Below, piece after piece: positions 1 to 12,400 of a DNA stretch of 64,000 nt (the first letter of the stretch is position 1; the number at the start of each line of letters is the position of its first letter). This DNA is from Anagrus nilaparvatae. Lineage: Eukaryota; Arthropoda; Insecta; Hymenoptera; Mymaridae. Location: the NCBI GenBank assembly GCA_022575985.1, contig JAKSXM010000137.1, positions 20,106,001 through 20,170,000 of the forward strand, in the 5' to 3' direction. The translations under genes and the position numbers were made by a program. The notes under the pieces are model-generated. The model ran no database searches, was not told the DNA's origin, and saw nothing but the letters and a program-made list of their open reading frames with translations.

Positions 1-1613
1 CATTATAAAGAAAATATTTTTTAGGCTTATTTAGGGCGTCCAGAAAATGATAAGCAAACGGGTGGCTGAAAATTCGAAAAAAATCAAAATTGGAAAAACA
101 GCTGCCAAATCGCAACCAAGCCACCTAGAGCCTTGAAAATTGGCCAGTAACCATATTTTTACATACCCAACACAGTGCTATTGGTATTTTTTAAATCCAA
201 GACATCGACCTCAGACTTAGGTAAAAATAGCTAAGAACTACCGATATTTTTTTAAAATGTTAATAAATTTTTTGCCAGATGGCAGCTGGGCAAAGTTTTG
301 AGCTCGGTTTTCAGTAGGATGAACGAAATCTTATAATAAATATCAGGCCTGTATATCTTACACTCGATACAGAGATCCTCGAAGATCTATACCTCTTTTT
401 GATCTACATACCCCTGTAAATAGAGACCCGTTTGCAATTATGATCCTGCAGGATGACATCCATCATGATGTTGTGTCTGTTCACAGATTTGACCACAGAT
501 CTGCGTCGATAATCTGGTATCAGTTCTGATCACAGATCTGTGAACAGACACAACAGCAGGGCGATCAATTTATTATAAATAAATTTTCATCAGCGCTGAA
601 TTTTGAAAAAATTATTTTCTAAAAAGAAAAATAATTTTCATTAAATACAAAAACTTTACCTAGACCATTGACCCTGTGTTATAATGACATTTTCCATTAC
701 TTAGACTGTTGACCTTTCTTTATCCGTTTTGTCTCGAATAAACTAACTTCCGCATTGTATAATTACATTATCATTTTTTCTACCCCTTACATGAAAGTAA
801 TTCAATTTTATTTGTTTTCAATTTTATTTTTGAAAACATTTTTTTATTTTTTCTTGTAAAGGTATAAAAATATTAATACATAAAAAACAAAATTTTTTAT
901 AATCTCAATTATTATATACTTTTACTGGCCGATATTATATATTCTGCATACATAATTTATTTAGGGCATTTATTTTATTGCGAGACCATGACCAGAAAAA
1001 TAAGAAATGGCCTAAATCGCTCCTAAATTTCCATCCAATTAGAATCCAAAGATTGTACAATGCGATTAGAACAATTTTTTTCATACTAAGGATTGAATTT
1101 TATTTTTTTGTCAGTGATTGAAAAATACGCCTATGCCACAAAATACCAGGAAAATACTTAACTCCTGGCCTCTGAGAAAAATAATGTACCTAATGGTCAA
1201 TAAAATTTAATTTTTCTTTTGCATCTAACAATTTAATTTTTATGGCTCATTTCTTTTTTGAATTTTTCAAATTTGAAATTTTTTGATAATCAAAACAAAT
1301 TTAATGTAATTCATATAATAACATTTAAAAGACTTCGAAATGTCCAATTCTGTATTTAATTACTGTAGCTTTGAAAAAAAGAAAATAAGAAAATAAAGTG
1401 AGAAAAATATAAAGCGGAAGTACACACAATGTAAAAAAGGTATATATCTATGCACATTAAGTAAAAGTGTGTAAGTACACGTACATATAAAAGGCTTAAT
1501 ATTCTAATTCTAAGCTTTCAGTCTTGTTTAAACATTATATGAAGTGAAAAACTAAAGAAATATGAGCTGTTTTATATTTTATTATTATAGTTATAAAGTA
1601 TTTACCTACAGAC
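1..1613. other. Upstream non-coding region
   Basis: No coding exon is recognisable here. The stretch is AT-rich and contains one clear imperfect inverted repeat (arms about 471-489 and 535-553). The end of the stretch, near 1590-1613, has two candidate splice acceptors just before the transporter start codon, so a 5' untranslated exon of that gene may lie somewhere upstream. Confidence 0.5.
471..553. repeat. Short inverted repeat
   Basis: TTGTGTCTGTTCACAGAT at 471-488 is repeated in reverse complement at 536-553, and the match continues imperfectly inward through CACAGATCTG-like sequence. This gives a stem of about 18-30 bp with a loop of about 45 bp. It may be a small foldback element remnant; no target-site duplication was seen. 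Confidence 0.6.
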
Positions 1614-4600
1614 ATGGGTCGTCCTAGTGCTCCACTCATACCTAAAGAAATTAATACAGGATTAACATTTCTTTTTTCAACACTTTGTATTGTTGATATT
1701 TTTGGGGTTTTACCAATTATTGCATTGCCAAGAGCTCTCGTACAGTGTGGTAAGTTTTATTTTTTAATTGGTATTATTTTGAAAATGATAATGTACGCGT
1801 ACCCTAATAAAGATATTTTGTCAAAAAAATAAGATTCAGAAAATTTTTGCTCGTATCACCATTTTAAATGGTGAAATCGTATTTAAAATGTAATTTGAAG
1901 TTCGAAAACCATTTTTGAAATTATATACTTCAATTATTATGAATTTCGTCATAAATTTCATTATTTAATTTAATAACTCTGGATAATAAAAAGGACCCTT
2001 TTCAAACAAAAGGTATATTTCAATTTTTGATGCAAAAATTGATTTTTGGGCCTCCGTTATTACACTGTAAAAAGTAACTTTCTTAGATTTACAAAAAAAA
2101 TAGAATTTTTTTGAAAAATTAGCGAATTTCCAAAAAATTTTGTAAATTTAGTATATTATCGAAAAATTCGAGAATTGTCGATTTTTTTTTGTGAATTTAC
2201 GAAAAAAATTGTAAATTCACAACTATTTTTTGGAAATTTACAACTATTTTTTGGAAATTTTCGAAAAAAAATTGTAAATTATCAATTTTTCATGTACTAA
2301 ATTTAGTAATTATACGATTTTTTTCGAATATTTACAAATTTTTTTGAAAATTTACTAACATTGAAAATTTTCTAATTTTTTTGTTGATATAAGAAAGTTA
2401 CTTTTTACAGTGTAGCTAAAGAATTTCATACCCACACCAAAGTTCCATTTTCACCAAAAAAGATCATTTTTACAATTAAATTATTTATTTTTATTAAAGC
2501 AGCCAAAATCTTTTCCCTAGAAACAAATTATTTCATTACCAATCAGAACATTTTTTTTCAAATTTGACCTATTAAAAAATTTTTTAAAATAATATTCAGT
2601 CTAATATATATTTATTCAAATATTTATTTAATTAATTAATGTATTTTTATTTTAAATTTAAGGTTGGTACAGTATACCATTAATAGCTTTAGTTTTTGGT
2701 ATACAAATTTACACAGCATCGTTATTAGGTAAATCATGGAATATCGCAACAAGTTTAGATCCACGTATTGTTCTAAAAAATCGGTAATATTCAAAAAAAA
2801 TTTTTTTATTACAATTATTTTTAATATAAATTTAGTTATTTAAAGCAAATGAAGTAAAAATAAGTGAAATTATAAATCGAAAGCATATGTAAGTAGATAC
2901 AGAAAGTTCTAGTCAGACAAGTTTTCGATTTCATTTTATATACTTTTACTATATAATAAGCAATATGTATTGGTATTTTGTGTACTTCCTTACCACAAAA
3001 TTTTGTTATTTTTTTCTTGAATTAGCACAAAGCATTAAACAATTTATTAAATATTTTCTTAGTATCGAATTTCATTATTGATTACATTGTAGCTTACACT
3101 GAAAAAATTATAATTCAAAATTTAATTTTTTTTTACATTTTTATTAATTTTAGATACCCTTTAGCTGCAGTAACAGAATTTACTTTAGGAAAATGGCCAA
3201 GTGTTGTAGTTACAATTTTATTAGATTTAACGATTTTCGGAGGCGGAATTCCTGTGCTTTTAGTAGGTGAGCCAATTACATATAATAAAAATAGACGCCT
3301 TCAGATCGACCACATAACATCAGACACATGAATCAATAAAAAAAAATTTAGGGCATTAAAAAAAATATTTAAAAAATTTAGTCCTCTTAAAAATAGGACC
3401 CAAATATTTCGGGCACCATTTGCCCACGAATGTAAAAATTATTTAAATTGCCTACAAGCAAAATAAAATACAAAGTAGGTAGTCAAATTAAAAAATAAAA
3501 ATTTTTATATTTATTTGGTTTGTGAACAATATAAAATTGAATTAAAAATGATAAATTTAAAAAGTCCGAAATGATTGTTTCCTATTTTTAAAAGGGCTAA
3601 ATTTGTTTAATAAATTTTCGATGTGTCCTAAATTTTTGTTTATTGATTCATGGGTCTAATATTATTTGGTTGAAATTTCGTGTCCGAAATTTCGCGTGGG
3701 TGCATTGAATAATGCATTGAAACTTAATAAATAAGCTAATATTTCAAAGACAAATAATGTAAATTTATTTTTTAAGCTTCACAAAATTTACAACTTTTTG
3801 GTGCAAAAATAAGTGGAGGTGAATTTAATTTATCATTTTGTTATTGGTTACTTATTGTTGGTATAATTTTAAGTCCTTTAATGTGGCTTGGTAGCCCAAA
3901 AGATATGAAGTAAGTCAAAAATTAAAAAAATAGATAAAAAATTTCGTCAATTTAATTAAATATTTTCTTAGATGGATAGTATTTTTTTCATTGTGTGCAA
4001 TTTCAACTACATCGATATTAATTTGGTGGTCAGTTATTAATGATAATAGAAGAACTAATTATTCACCTATACCAACAGATCCAACACTAAACGATTTGAT
4101 TGCAGGGTAGAGACATAAAATAATAATTTTAATTAATTAAAAAAAAAATGCAAAATAATTGTTACTTTACTTTCTAAAGGTATGGAGTTTTAGCATACAA
4201 TTTTGATATTCATCCAACTTTGCTAACTGTACAAGTTGATATGAAAAATCCAAGAAATGTTAATAAAGTATTAATTTTAGCTTATTTAAGTAATTTTATT
4301 ATTTTTCATTAATAAAATTACCTCTAATTTTGAAATTTAAAAAATTTAATTTTTTTAGTCACTGGTACGTTAGCTGGTGTAACTACTGGTCTTGTTATGT
4401 GGAAATATGGTGCGAATACGACAGCAAATGTTTTAGAAGTTGTACCAACTGGGATTTTAATTCAAATTGCTATTTTAATCGCTGCTTTACAATTATGTTT
4501 ATCTAGTGTATTAGGTCAATCAGCACTTTTTCAACATTTGGAGGATCATCTTAATGTTAAAAGATGTATGTGGTTTTATTGATAACATGTACGATTGAGC

Positions 4601-6091
4601 AAATCTATGAAATTTAAATTATTAGAGAATATGTAAATTTTTTTTTAGACAAAATTTAAATCTAAACTGCACTGTAATAAGTAACTTTCTTATATTAAAA
4701 AAATTAGAACATTTTCGAAAAATTAGTATATTTTCAATAAAATTTGTAAATATTCGAAAAAAATCGTATAATTACAAAATTTAGTATATTAACAAAAAAT
4801 TCGAGTATTCTCGACTTTTTTTGGGAATTCGCAAGAAAAATTGATAATTTACAATTTTTTTTCGAAAATTTACAAAAAATATTTGCTAATTTACGAAAAA
4901 TAGTTGTGAATTTAAAATTTTTTTCGTAAAATCACAAAAAAAAATCGAGAATTCTCGAATTTTTCGATATTGCACTAAATTTAGTAAATTTACGATTTTT
5001 ATCGAATATTTACAAAATTTTTTGAAAATTCACTAATTTTTCGACAAAATTCTATTTTTTTTGTAAATATAAGAAAGTTACTTTTTACAGTGTGTGTATC
5101 TAAACAATAACGCGTTTTTTATAAAATATTTCAAAAGGGCTTATTGATAAAAAATTTGCATCTAATCGCAGATTTGCGTCAAGAAGCCGTTTCGATAATT
5201 TTGCTTATATAAATAGACAAAAGTCATGATGTATTTTAACTAAATATAATTGTTCACAGCATTTGGATGGCAAAGATGTGCAATGAGAACAGCAATCGTT
5301 TGCATCGCTGTTGCACTTGGCGAATCAGTACCACGATTTGACGTTGTAATGTCTTTACTTGGTGGTACCCTAACAGGACCAATAATATTCATAATACCAC
5401 CTTTATTGTACACGAAAATACGTAAATTATATTATCTTAGACCAAGAAATTATTCAAATCCAGAATTTGGTGTACATGGTCCAGATAAAAATTTGGAAAA
5501 TTGGAGAGCACATTTTTCTGATCCAAGAATTCATTCAAGGTAATTTAGGCAGAATAAATTAAAAGTTAGTTAAGCTATTTTAAATTTTTTTTTTGTTTTT
5601 TAGATCCACACACTATAGTTTTCAAAATGGTAGCGATTATGGTAATAATGGTTACTCATACACGTATTATCATACAGAATTTGACGAAAGTGAATCTCCA
5701 GAAGGTTCAAAAATTGGTAGAGAATTTGAATTTATGAAAAGAACAGAAAGTTTACCAATAATGATTGATGCATCCCATCCATCATTAGGCAGGCCAAGGT
5801 AAAAAAAATAATTAAAAATGTGTACATTTCTCATATATTTAATTAATTTATAATTTTTTTTATTTTAGAAAACACGTGATTACAACATCGACAAAAGTAA
5901 CATTAGAAAATAAATTATTTTCAAAAAGTAACATTATAAATTTAATTGGGTACTTAATTATAATATTAGGAATATTTTTAACAATAATATCGACGTATTT
6001 TAATGTATTAAATACAATACGTTATGTGCAATTTGTCCCACCCTGTATTATTAATTCAAGTATTTTTATACCAGCCACTAATTTTATTTAA
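1614..6091 (+). CDS. Amino-acid transporter, Aa_trans (SLC32/36/38-like) family
   Basis: Multi-pass membrane protein of the Aa_trans superfamily, expected to move neutral amino acids across the plasma or an endomembrane. Ten coding exons join in phase: 1614-1749, 2663-2783, 3154-3266, 3777-3909, 3972-4106, 4180-4289, 4359-4565, 5260-5539, 5604-5798 and 5869-6091, for 550 aa. The first helix reads DIFGVLPIIALPRAL, the usual family position for the G-x-LP-x-A signature. Later hydrophobic helices include TILLDLTIFGGGIPVLLV and VVMSLLGGTLTGPIIFIIPP. The last ends just before the C-terminus, with a hydrophilic loop in exons 8-9. The start is the first ATG after an acceptor at 1611, so an untranslated first exon is likely. 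Introns 1 and 7 each carry a hairpin MITE copy. Substrate and exact SLC subfamily cannot be read from sequence. Confidence 0.88.
2063..2412. mobile_element. Hairpin MITE, copy 1
   Basis: Non-coding element of about 350 bp with terminal inverted repeats CACTGTAAAAAGTAACTTTC at the left and its reverse complement at the right, flanked by TA on both sides (2061-2062, 2413-2414). The interior is also self-complementary (AT-rich AAATTTnCGAAAAA-type runs), so the whole unit would fold into a long hairpin. TA target duplication suggests mobilisation by a Tc1/mariner-type transposase, none of which is encoded in the window. It sits in intron 1 of the amino-acid transporter. Confidence 0.85.
4670..5092. 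mobile_element. Hairpin MITE, copy 2
   Basis: Same family as the element at 2063-2412: it begins CACTGTAATAAGTAACTTTC and ends with the reverse complement of the family terminus (AGAAAGTTACTTTTTACAGTG). It is about 423 bp and lies in intron 7 of the amino-acid transporter. The flanking dinucleotide is TG on both sides instead of TA, which may be a variant target duplication or chance. Confidence 0.85.
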
Positions 6092-6485
6092 AATCACAAA
6101 AAATTTGAGATTTCATTATGAAAAACTATTTTTTGATGCGAGGCTAAGATTTAGCTATTTTAATTAGAACTTTTGATGCGACCTAAAGTACTTTAGGCTA
6201 AATATAGTACAATTTTTAATGAGTGTTATTTTTTTTATAATTCCAATTTTCACAAATTAAAGTCGCTAAATTTTAGCCTTGATATCAATAATCGCCTTTT
6301 GTAACTTAAAATATCTTAATTCTTATAGAATCTCATAAGTTTAATTTAAAATTGATAATTGTATAAAGTTAATAAGTATAGCATTAATTTTAAATAGGAT
6401 AACTGTAAATTATTTCTATCAACATTTGATACATAAGTATATACAACAATTAAAATAAATAATAAAAAAACTACACAAAAAATTA
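6092..6485. other. Convergent intergenic spacer
   Basis: This spacer of about 394 bp lies between the stop codons of two genes that point at each other. It presumably holds both 3' untranslated regions and polyadenylation sites; no further gene is seen. Confidence 0.6.
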
Positions 6486-9400
6486 TCAATTATCAAAACT
6501 TAAATATTTTAACTTATAATAATTATCATCATCATTTTCATTAAATTTAATATAATAATCATAACTATTATCATTAGAAACAAAAATATCAATTTTATTG
6601 ATAAATTTTTTTTCAAACAATAATTTTGGTTCTGATAAATTATCATCTAATAACCAAATACCATCATTTCGGTACAATAATATTTCATTATCATTGATTT
6701 TATCTAATATGAAAAAATTTGTCTTTTCTAATGTGATTTTTTTGTAATTTTTATTTAAAAATTCGTAAAGTATGATTATCAATTGATTTTCGTGATTAAT
6801 GATTATCCATATTTTATTATTTGATTTTGTTGTTATCACTGATGATTCTGATATTGTTCCAGATGGGATTTTTATATCTGTAAATTTAAGAATTATTTTT
6901 AAAAATATTAGATTGAGTAATTAAGGAGCAAGGTTTTTAGTTAGATTAGAGTTTCTGTTAAAATTTATGAAAGTACTGATTGATACTAATTCTACGAAAA
7001 AAAACTTTTGAAATCAAATTTATAAATTTTGATCCAAAAATTCAAAAAATCATTTAGTTTAAAATTCATAATATTATTCTTAAGATATACTCACTTGAAT
7101 CTGCTAAAAATTCAGTCTTCAGGCCATTTAAATAATAAATATTTAATTTATTGATATTCTGATTATTTATCAACTGCACAATAACAGGATTATCATTTAT
7201 TGATAACAATTTATTTAATAAATATTTAACATTTTTATTTAAACTATTTCCAATATTAAATTCTTTATTTTCACATGATAAAATTCTTGAATTTTTTAAA
7301 TTGCAATTACCAAAATTATCAAAAAATTTAATCAATGAATCATCTGCAGGTAATTTTTTTTCTGATAATTGATTCAATAAGGTTTTATCATCGATTTTCT
7401 CTAATTTATCCCAATTATATATTGACTGACCTAAAAAATTTTAAAAAGAAATTTGATATAAATATGTAGGTAGAGCAGTTTAATAAAAAAAAGTATTTTT
7501 TATTTTTTTAGAACAAAAAAGTATCATTTTACACTTTGAAACCTTTTTTAAGCTTTAAACAACATATCAATTACTCTGCATTGATTATACCATTTTAAAA
7601 AATGACCCTTTACGGTTGTATTGAGAATAGGGTGATTGACCCCTTTTTGCAAAGAATGCATGAAGAAAATAGCAATTAAAAATAAATAAATGTTTTAAGA
7701 CTTTTTGATGCGAAATTTATGTTTTTTAAAAGTTTGATTTATTAAATTTTTTCTATCAATTTGTTTTAAGGAACCAATATGAGAGGAACGGTCAAATGTA
7801 AGTATAATTAACAATTTTTCTTATCTTCAAAAATTCAAGTAGTACAAATGTATTTGCGATAAATACTGCAATCAATCAATATACGGGGGGTGGGCCTGTT
7901 TTGTTTCCGGCCACCACCCATATTTGTTCTATAAAGGTTTCTGGGTCACTGATCACGAATTTTGGGGTCTTTTCTATTAATGTGCGGAACGTCCTTAAAT
8001 TTGCAAAAATTATCCCTAAAAAGGGGTATTTTTGATGTATTCAAACTTTAAGTGTCGAGATTTGGTCTACATATGGGTTTTTTGGATCTCTCGCAAATTG
8101 TAATCAATTGACCCCTCCTGAAAAAGTTTCTGAATCCGTAGCTGTTCGTTTATCTAGGATAAAACAGTTTTCATTATAAGGTGTTACATTTAGATAAAAT
8201 TCTTCAGAGGATCAGAATTATTAGACACAAAAAACACCTTTCAAGCGAATATTCCCAAAATTCGCACTTAGAGAGGCAAGGGAAGAAGCGAGTTTTTAAA
8301 AAATGGATTTAAATGCCCCAAAAAATTGAAAAAAGCATACAAAATTAATATTTTTCTCTAAAAAATTTTAAAAAAATTTATAGACTTACTTTGCAATAAG
8401 CTTTTGATTCCTGCAGTAAAATTCATAAGAAAATCAGTAGTATTTCTGAGATCTTTAATTATAGTTTCATTATCATAAATAAATTTATTTATATCAATTC
8501 CTTGATATTTTCCATAAATTGTTAAATTCCCATTAACAATAAAATTATCACCATTAAACAGTAACTTTGATTTTATATTTTGTACAGATTTAGAATTATT
8601 TTTCATTAATAATTTATCAAAACTCAATAAATCAGTAATATTCACATCATTAATCAGCCCTTGAGTTTTTAAATTTTGCACTATTAAACTACCAACAATA
8701 CCTTTTTTACCAGTTATTATTTGTTCACCATGTTTTAGTAATATATCATCAATATTTTTATTTAATATTGAACCCTTGACACTAAAAAATTTTAAATTCT
8801 TAGCAAAATAATTAATTTATTGTAATAAATAAAAAAAAATAAACTTACTATAAAAAATCGGCATTAAATGAATAAAAATTTTTTAGACCATAAATTTTAG
8901 TTACGTTGGTATTAATTTTTTTTAACGTACTTGCGTACCAATTATTAAATTTTAAGCCATTTAAATCTTTGGATACTAAATTTTTATATATTTTTGTGCC
9001 TTTAATTTTATTTATTTTTAAATCATTTCTTGCAACGTCAGTTGATAAATTCATATTATTTATTGTGTTTTTTATGCTAAGGTGACCTAAAAAAAAAATT
9101 TTACATTTTTCAAGTTAGAAAATACAAAATACAAAAATATTTTACCAGAAACAAAAATTTTATTTATGTTCCAATTTTCGGTAATAATTTGTTTGGTGAC
9201 ATCTGATTTTAATGTTTTGTTAAATAAATCATTAAGTATTTTATTATTTTGACATGTTAATTTTACGTCTGATTTTTGGGTCAGAATATTTGGTACTTCG
9301 ACAGTATGAATGTAAACTGGAACACTGATTTCTTGTGGTTTGGTTTTACTTAATAAACGATTTTTTAAATTTATCCATGAACCAAATTTTGGTGTTTGTA

Positions 9401-12400
9401 GCATTTCCTATAAAAAAATTTAAAATTAAATTATGTTTATAAAATATTTTTTAGTTTAATTTTAATTTACCTGAGAAATGGTTACATTATCATTGTTAAT
9501 TTTGACGTTTAGAAATGAAAAATTTCCAAACAATTCGGCTTCCCTATTTAGCATCCAAATATTTGAGCTTAAAGTTTTTAAATTTTCACCATTGATATTA
9601 TTTATTAACGGTTCATATTTGAAAGTAATGGATCCTGTTAAATAAAAAGTAAATTTTATAAAATTTCTATGCTTTTATTATTAAATGATACATATATGTA
9701 TCATTTAATAGGATGATCCAGCTAATTTCAGCAAATCAAAATTTTCTTATGAAAACTTATGAAATATCCTCTCTCCTAGAAACTCAGGTCTTAATATGCT
9801 TTCTGGCCATCGCAGTGAATTTTTGAAATTTTGACGATTTTTGGACCCTTAAAGGGCCAATTTTTTTTTAAATGGCTAAAATTTCAAAAATTCTCGGCGC
9901 TTGTGAAAAAGAGGAGATTTAACAAGTATAAACACTTTGCAAACCTATACTCAAGTCAAAATACGGGTTTGGGTGTACTTGCGGTTGCGAATATAAGATT
10001 TGCTCTAGTATAGGCTTTTTGGGTCGCTGAACACGAAAATCGGGGTCTTTTGGTAAAGAAAATGGGGCTTCACCCTAAAATTTGCAAAAACTACCCCCAA
10101 AAGGGGGTATTTTTGATGTATTCGCGTTCTGAGTTGATAGATTTGTCAAAGAATTGGTTTCTAAGGGTTTTTTGGGTCACTAATTAAGAATCTCGATGAT
10201 TTTTTAAGGTAACATTAATATTTCACCCTTGAATTAGCTAAAACTACCCCCCCAAAAGGGGTGTTTTCGCTATTTTTGCACTTTTTGCGACCAGATTAGG
10301 TCCATGGGGTTCTTCGGGTCGCTGAAAACGAATTTCATGGATTTTTTCATGAATAATTAATATATCAACCCTAAATTAGCTAAAACTACCTCTAAAATCT
10401 ACGACCCAAAAAAACCTATGGACCTAATCTGGGCATACAAAATGCAGAAATAGCAAAAACGTTCATTTTAGGGGTAGTTTTAGGTAGATAATTTAGGGGT
10501 GATATATTATTTATTCATAAAAAAATCCATAAAATTCATTTTCAGCGACCCAAAAAACCCTTAGAAACCAATTCTTTGATAAATCTATCGACTCAGAACG
10601 CGAATATATCAAAAATACACCCCTTTGGGGGTAGTTTTTGCAAATTTAAGAGTGAAGCCCCATTTTCTTTACCAAATGACCCTGATTTTCGTGTTCAGCG
10701 ACCCAAAAAACCTATACTAGAGCAAATCTCGTATTCGCGACCGTAAGTACACCCCCCCCCCCCCTCCGTATTTTGACTGGAGTACTAGAGCACGATTCAA
10801 AAACCCGTCTTGGAAGCCTATGTATACATTTCATATGGAATCACTCCATACAGATACTTCATTAAAAAATAGTAACAAATTTTGCTACCATGAAATTATC
10901 CAATCAAATATTAAACGTAAACAATGCATAATAAAATTACCTTCAACAATAATATCAACAAAATCATCATTTATCACAGGAAATAATATTGAATCAGGTA
11001 CACTTAAATCATCACCAATTATCAAATCACCATTAATTGATTTTGCCCCTAAATGCAAATCATTATTATCATAATTTAAAGGAATATTTGTTTTGTTTGC
11101 AAAAATTTCATCAACTGTTAATTCCTCTGAAATAAAACAAAAAATTTAATATTTGCAAATTTATACACTCAAAAAAATTATCATAACTCACCAAAAGTAA
11201 CATTATTAATTACAAAATTATCATCATTAATATTGATAATATCATTAACTAAATTATTAATATCAATACCATTAATAGTTTCAACATTTAAATTATTTTC
11301 ACAAATTAAATTTCTTATTTTCTGAATTTTAGGTAATTCAAAATTTTCTAAACTACTTATCGAATTTAATTTCAAATTATTCAATTTTATTGGACCATTT
11401 AATACATTCGGTTCGTACCATTTATAAATTAATTTATCTAAATCTAAAAATGAATTAAATTTTTAAATTACATCCATGATAATTCAATACTTGAAAAATG
11501 ATACTTACATGAAAATGACGTATTGTTAAAAGATTTAATATTTAGATTATCAATGAATAAATTTCCAGTAAATTTTTTTGACAATAAAATTTTACTGTTA
11601 TCATCATCGTCTAATGAAGTTACTGTATCATTAATTAAATTGATTAAATATTGATTATTTTTTATATTTTTACAATTTATCAAACTTCCATTTAAATTAT
11701 TTATTTTAATTATTGATTCTTTTATATTATTTGTAAATCCTGTGTTACTGCAAATATGATTATCAATCCTGCAAAGATTTAAATAATTTTTTAGAGTTTT
11801 TTAATATTGATATTTTTATTGATTAATTAATATTTACTTAGGAATTGGTAAATTTGTGTAGATGGAATCAGTTAAAGTTAGATTATTGGATGTAAATATT
11901 TTTTCACCGGTTACTGTAATGGTATTTTTGTTTTTTCTTGTTAACCAATTTGGTAATTTTGGAATTAATACGTTTTTCCATTCCTGTAAAAAAAAATATT
12001 CTCTACTTAATGTGCTGTGGTCCACCCAGCTTTAAGAAGACTAACTTATTGGACCTTAACTTAATACCTACACTGTAAAAAGTAACTTTCTTAGATTTAC
12101 AAAAAAAATAGAATTTTTTCGAAAAATTAGTGAATTTTCAAAAAATTTTGTAAATATTCGTTAAAAATCGTAAATTTACTAAATTTATTATATTATCGAA
12201 AAATTTTTTTTGTGATTTTACGAAAAAAGTTGTAAATTCACAACTATTTTTCGGAAATTTTCAAATATTTTTTGTAAATTTTCGAAAAAAAATTGTAAAT
12301 TATCAATTTTTCTTGCGAATTCCCCAAAAAAAAAATCAAGAATACTCGAATTTTTTGTGAATATACTAAATTTAGTAAATATACGATTTTTTTCGAATAT

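Noticed and set aside
9831..10013. 60-codon plus-strand frame at the edge of the satellite-like palindrome
   Set aside because: Lies inside an intron, starts in the repeat flank and has no protein likeness.
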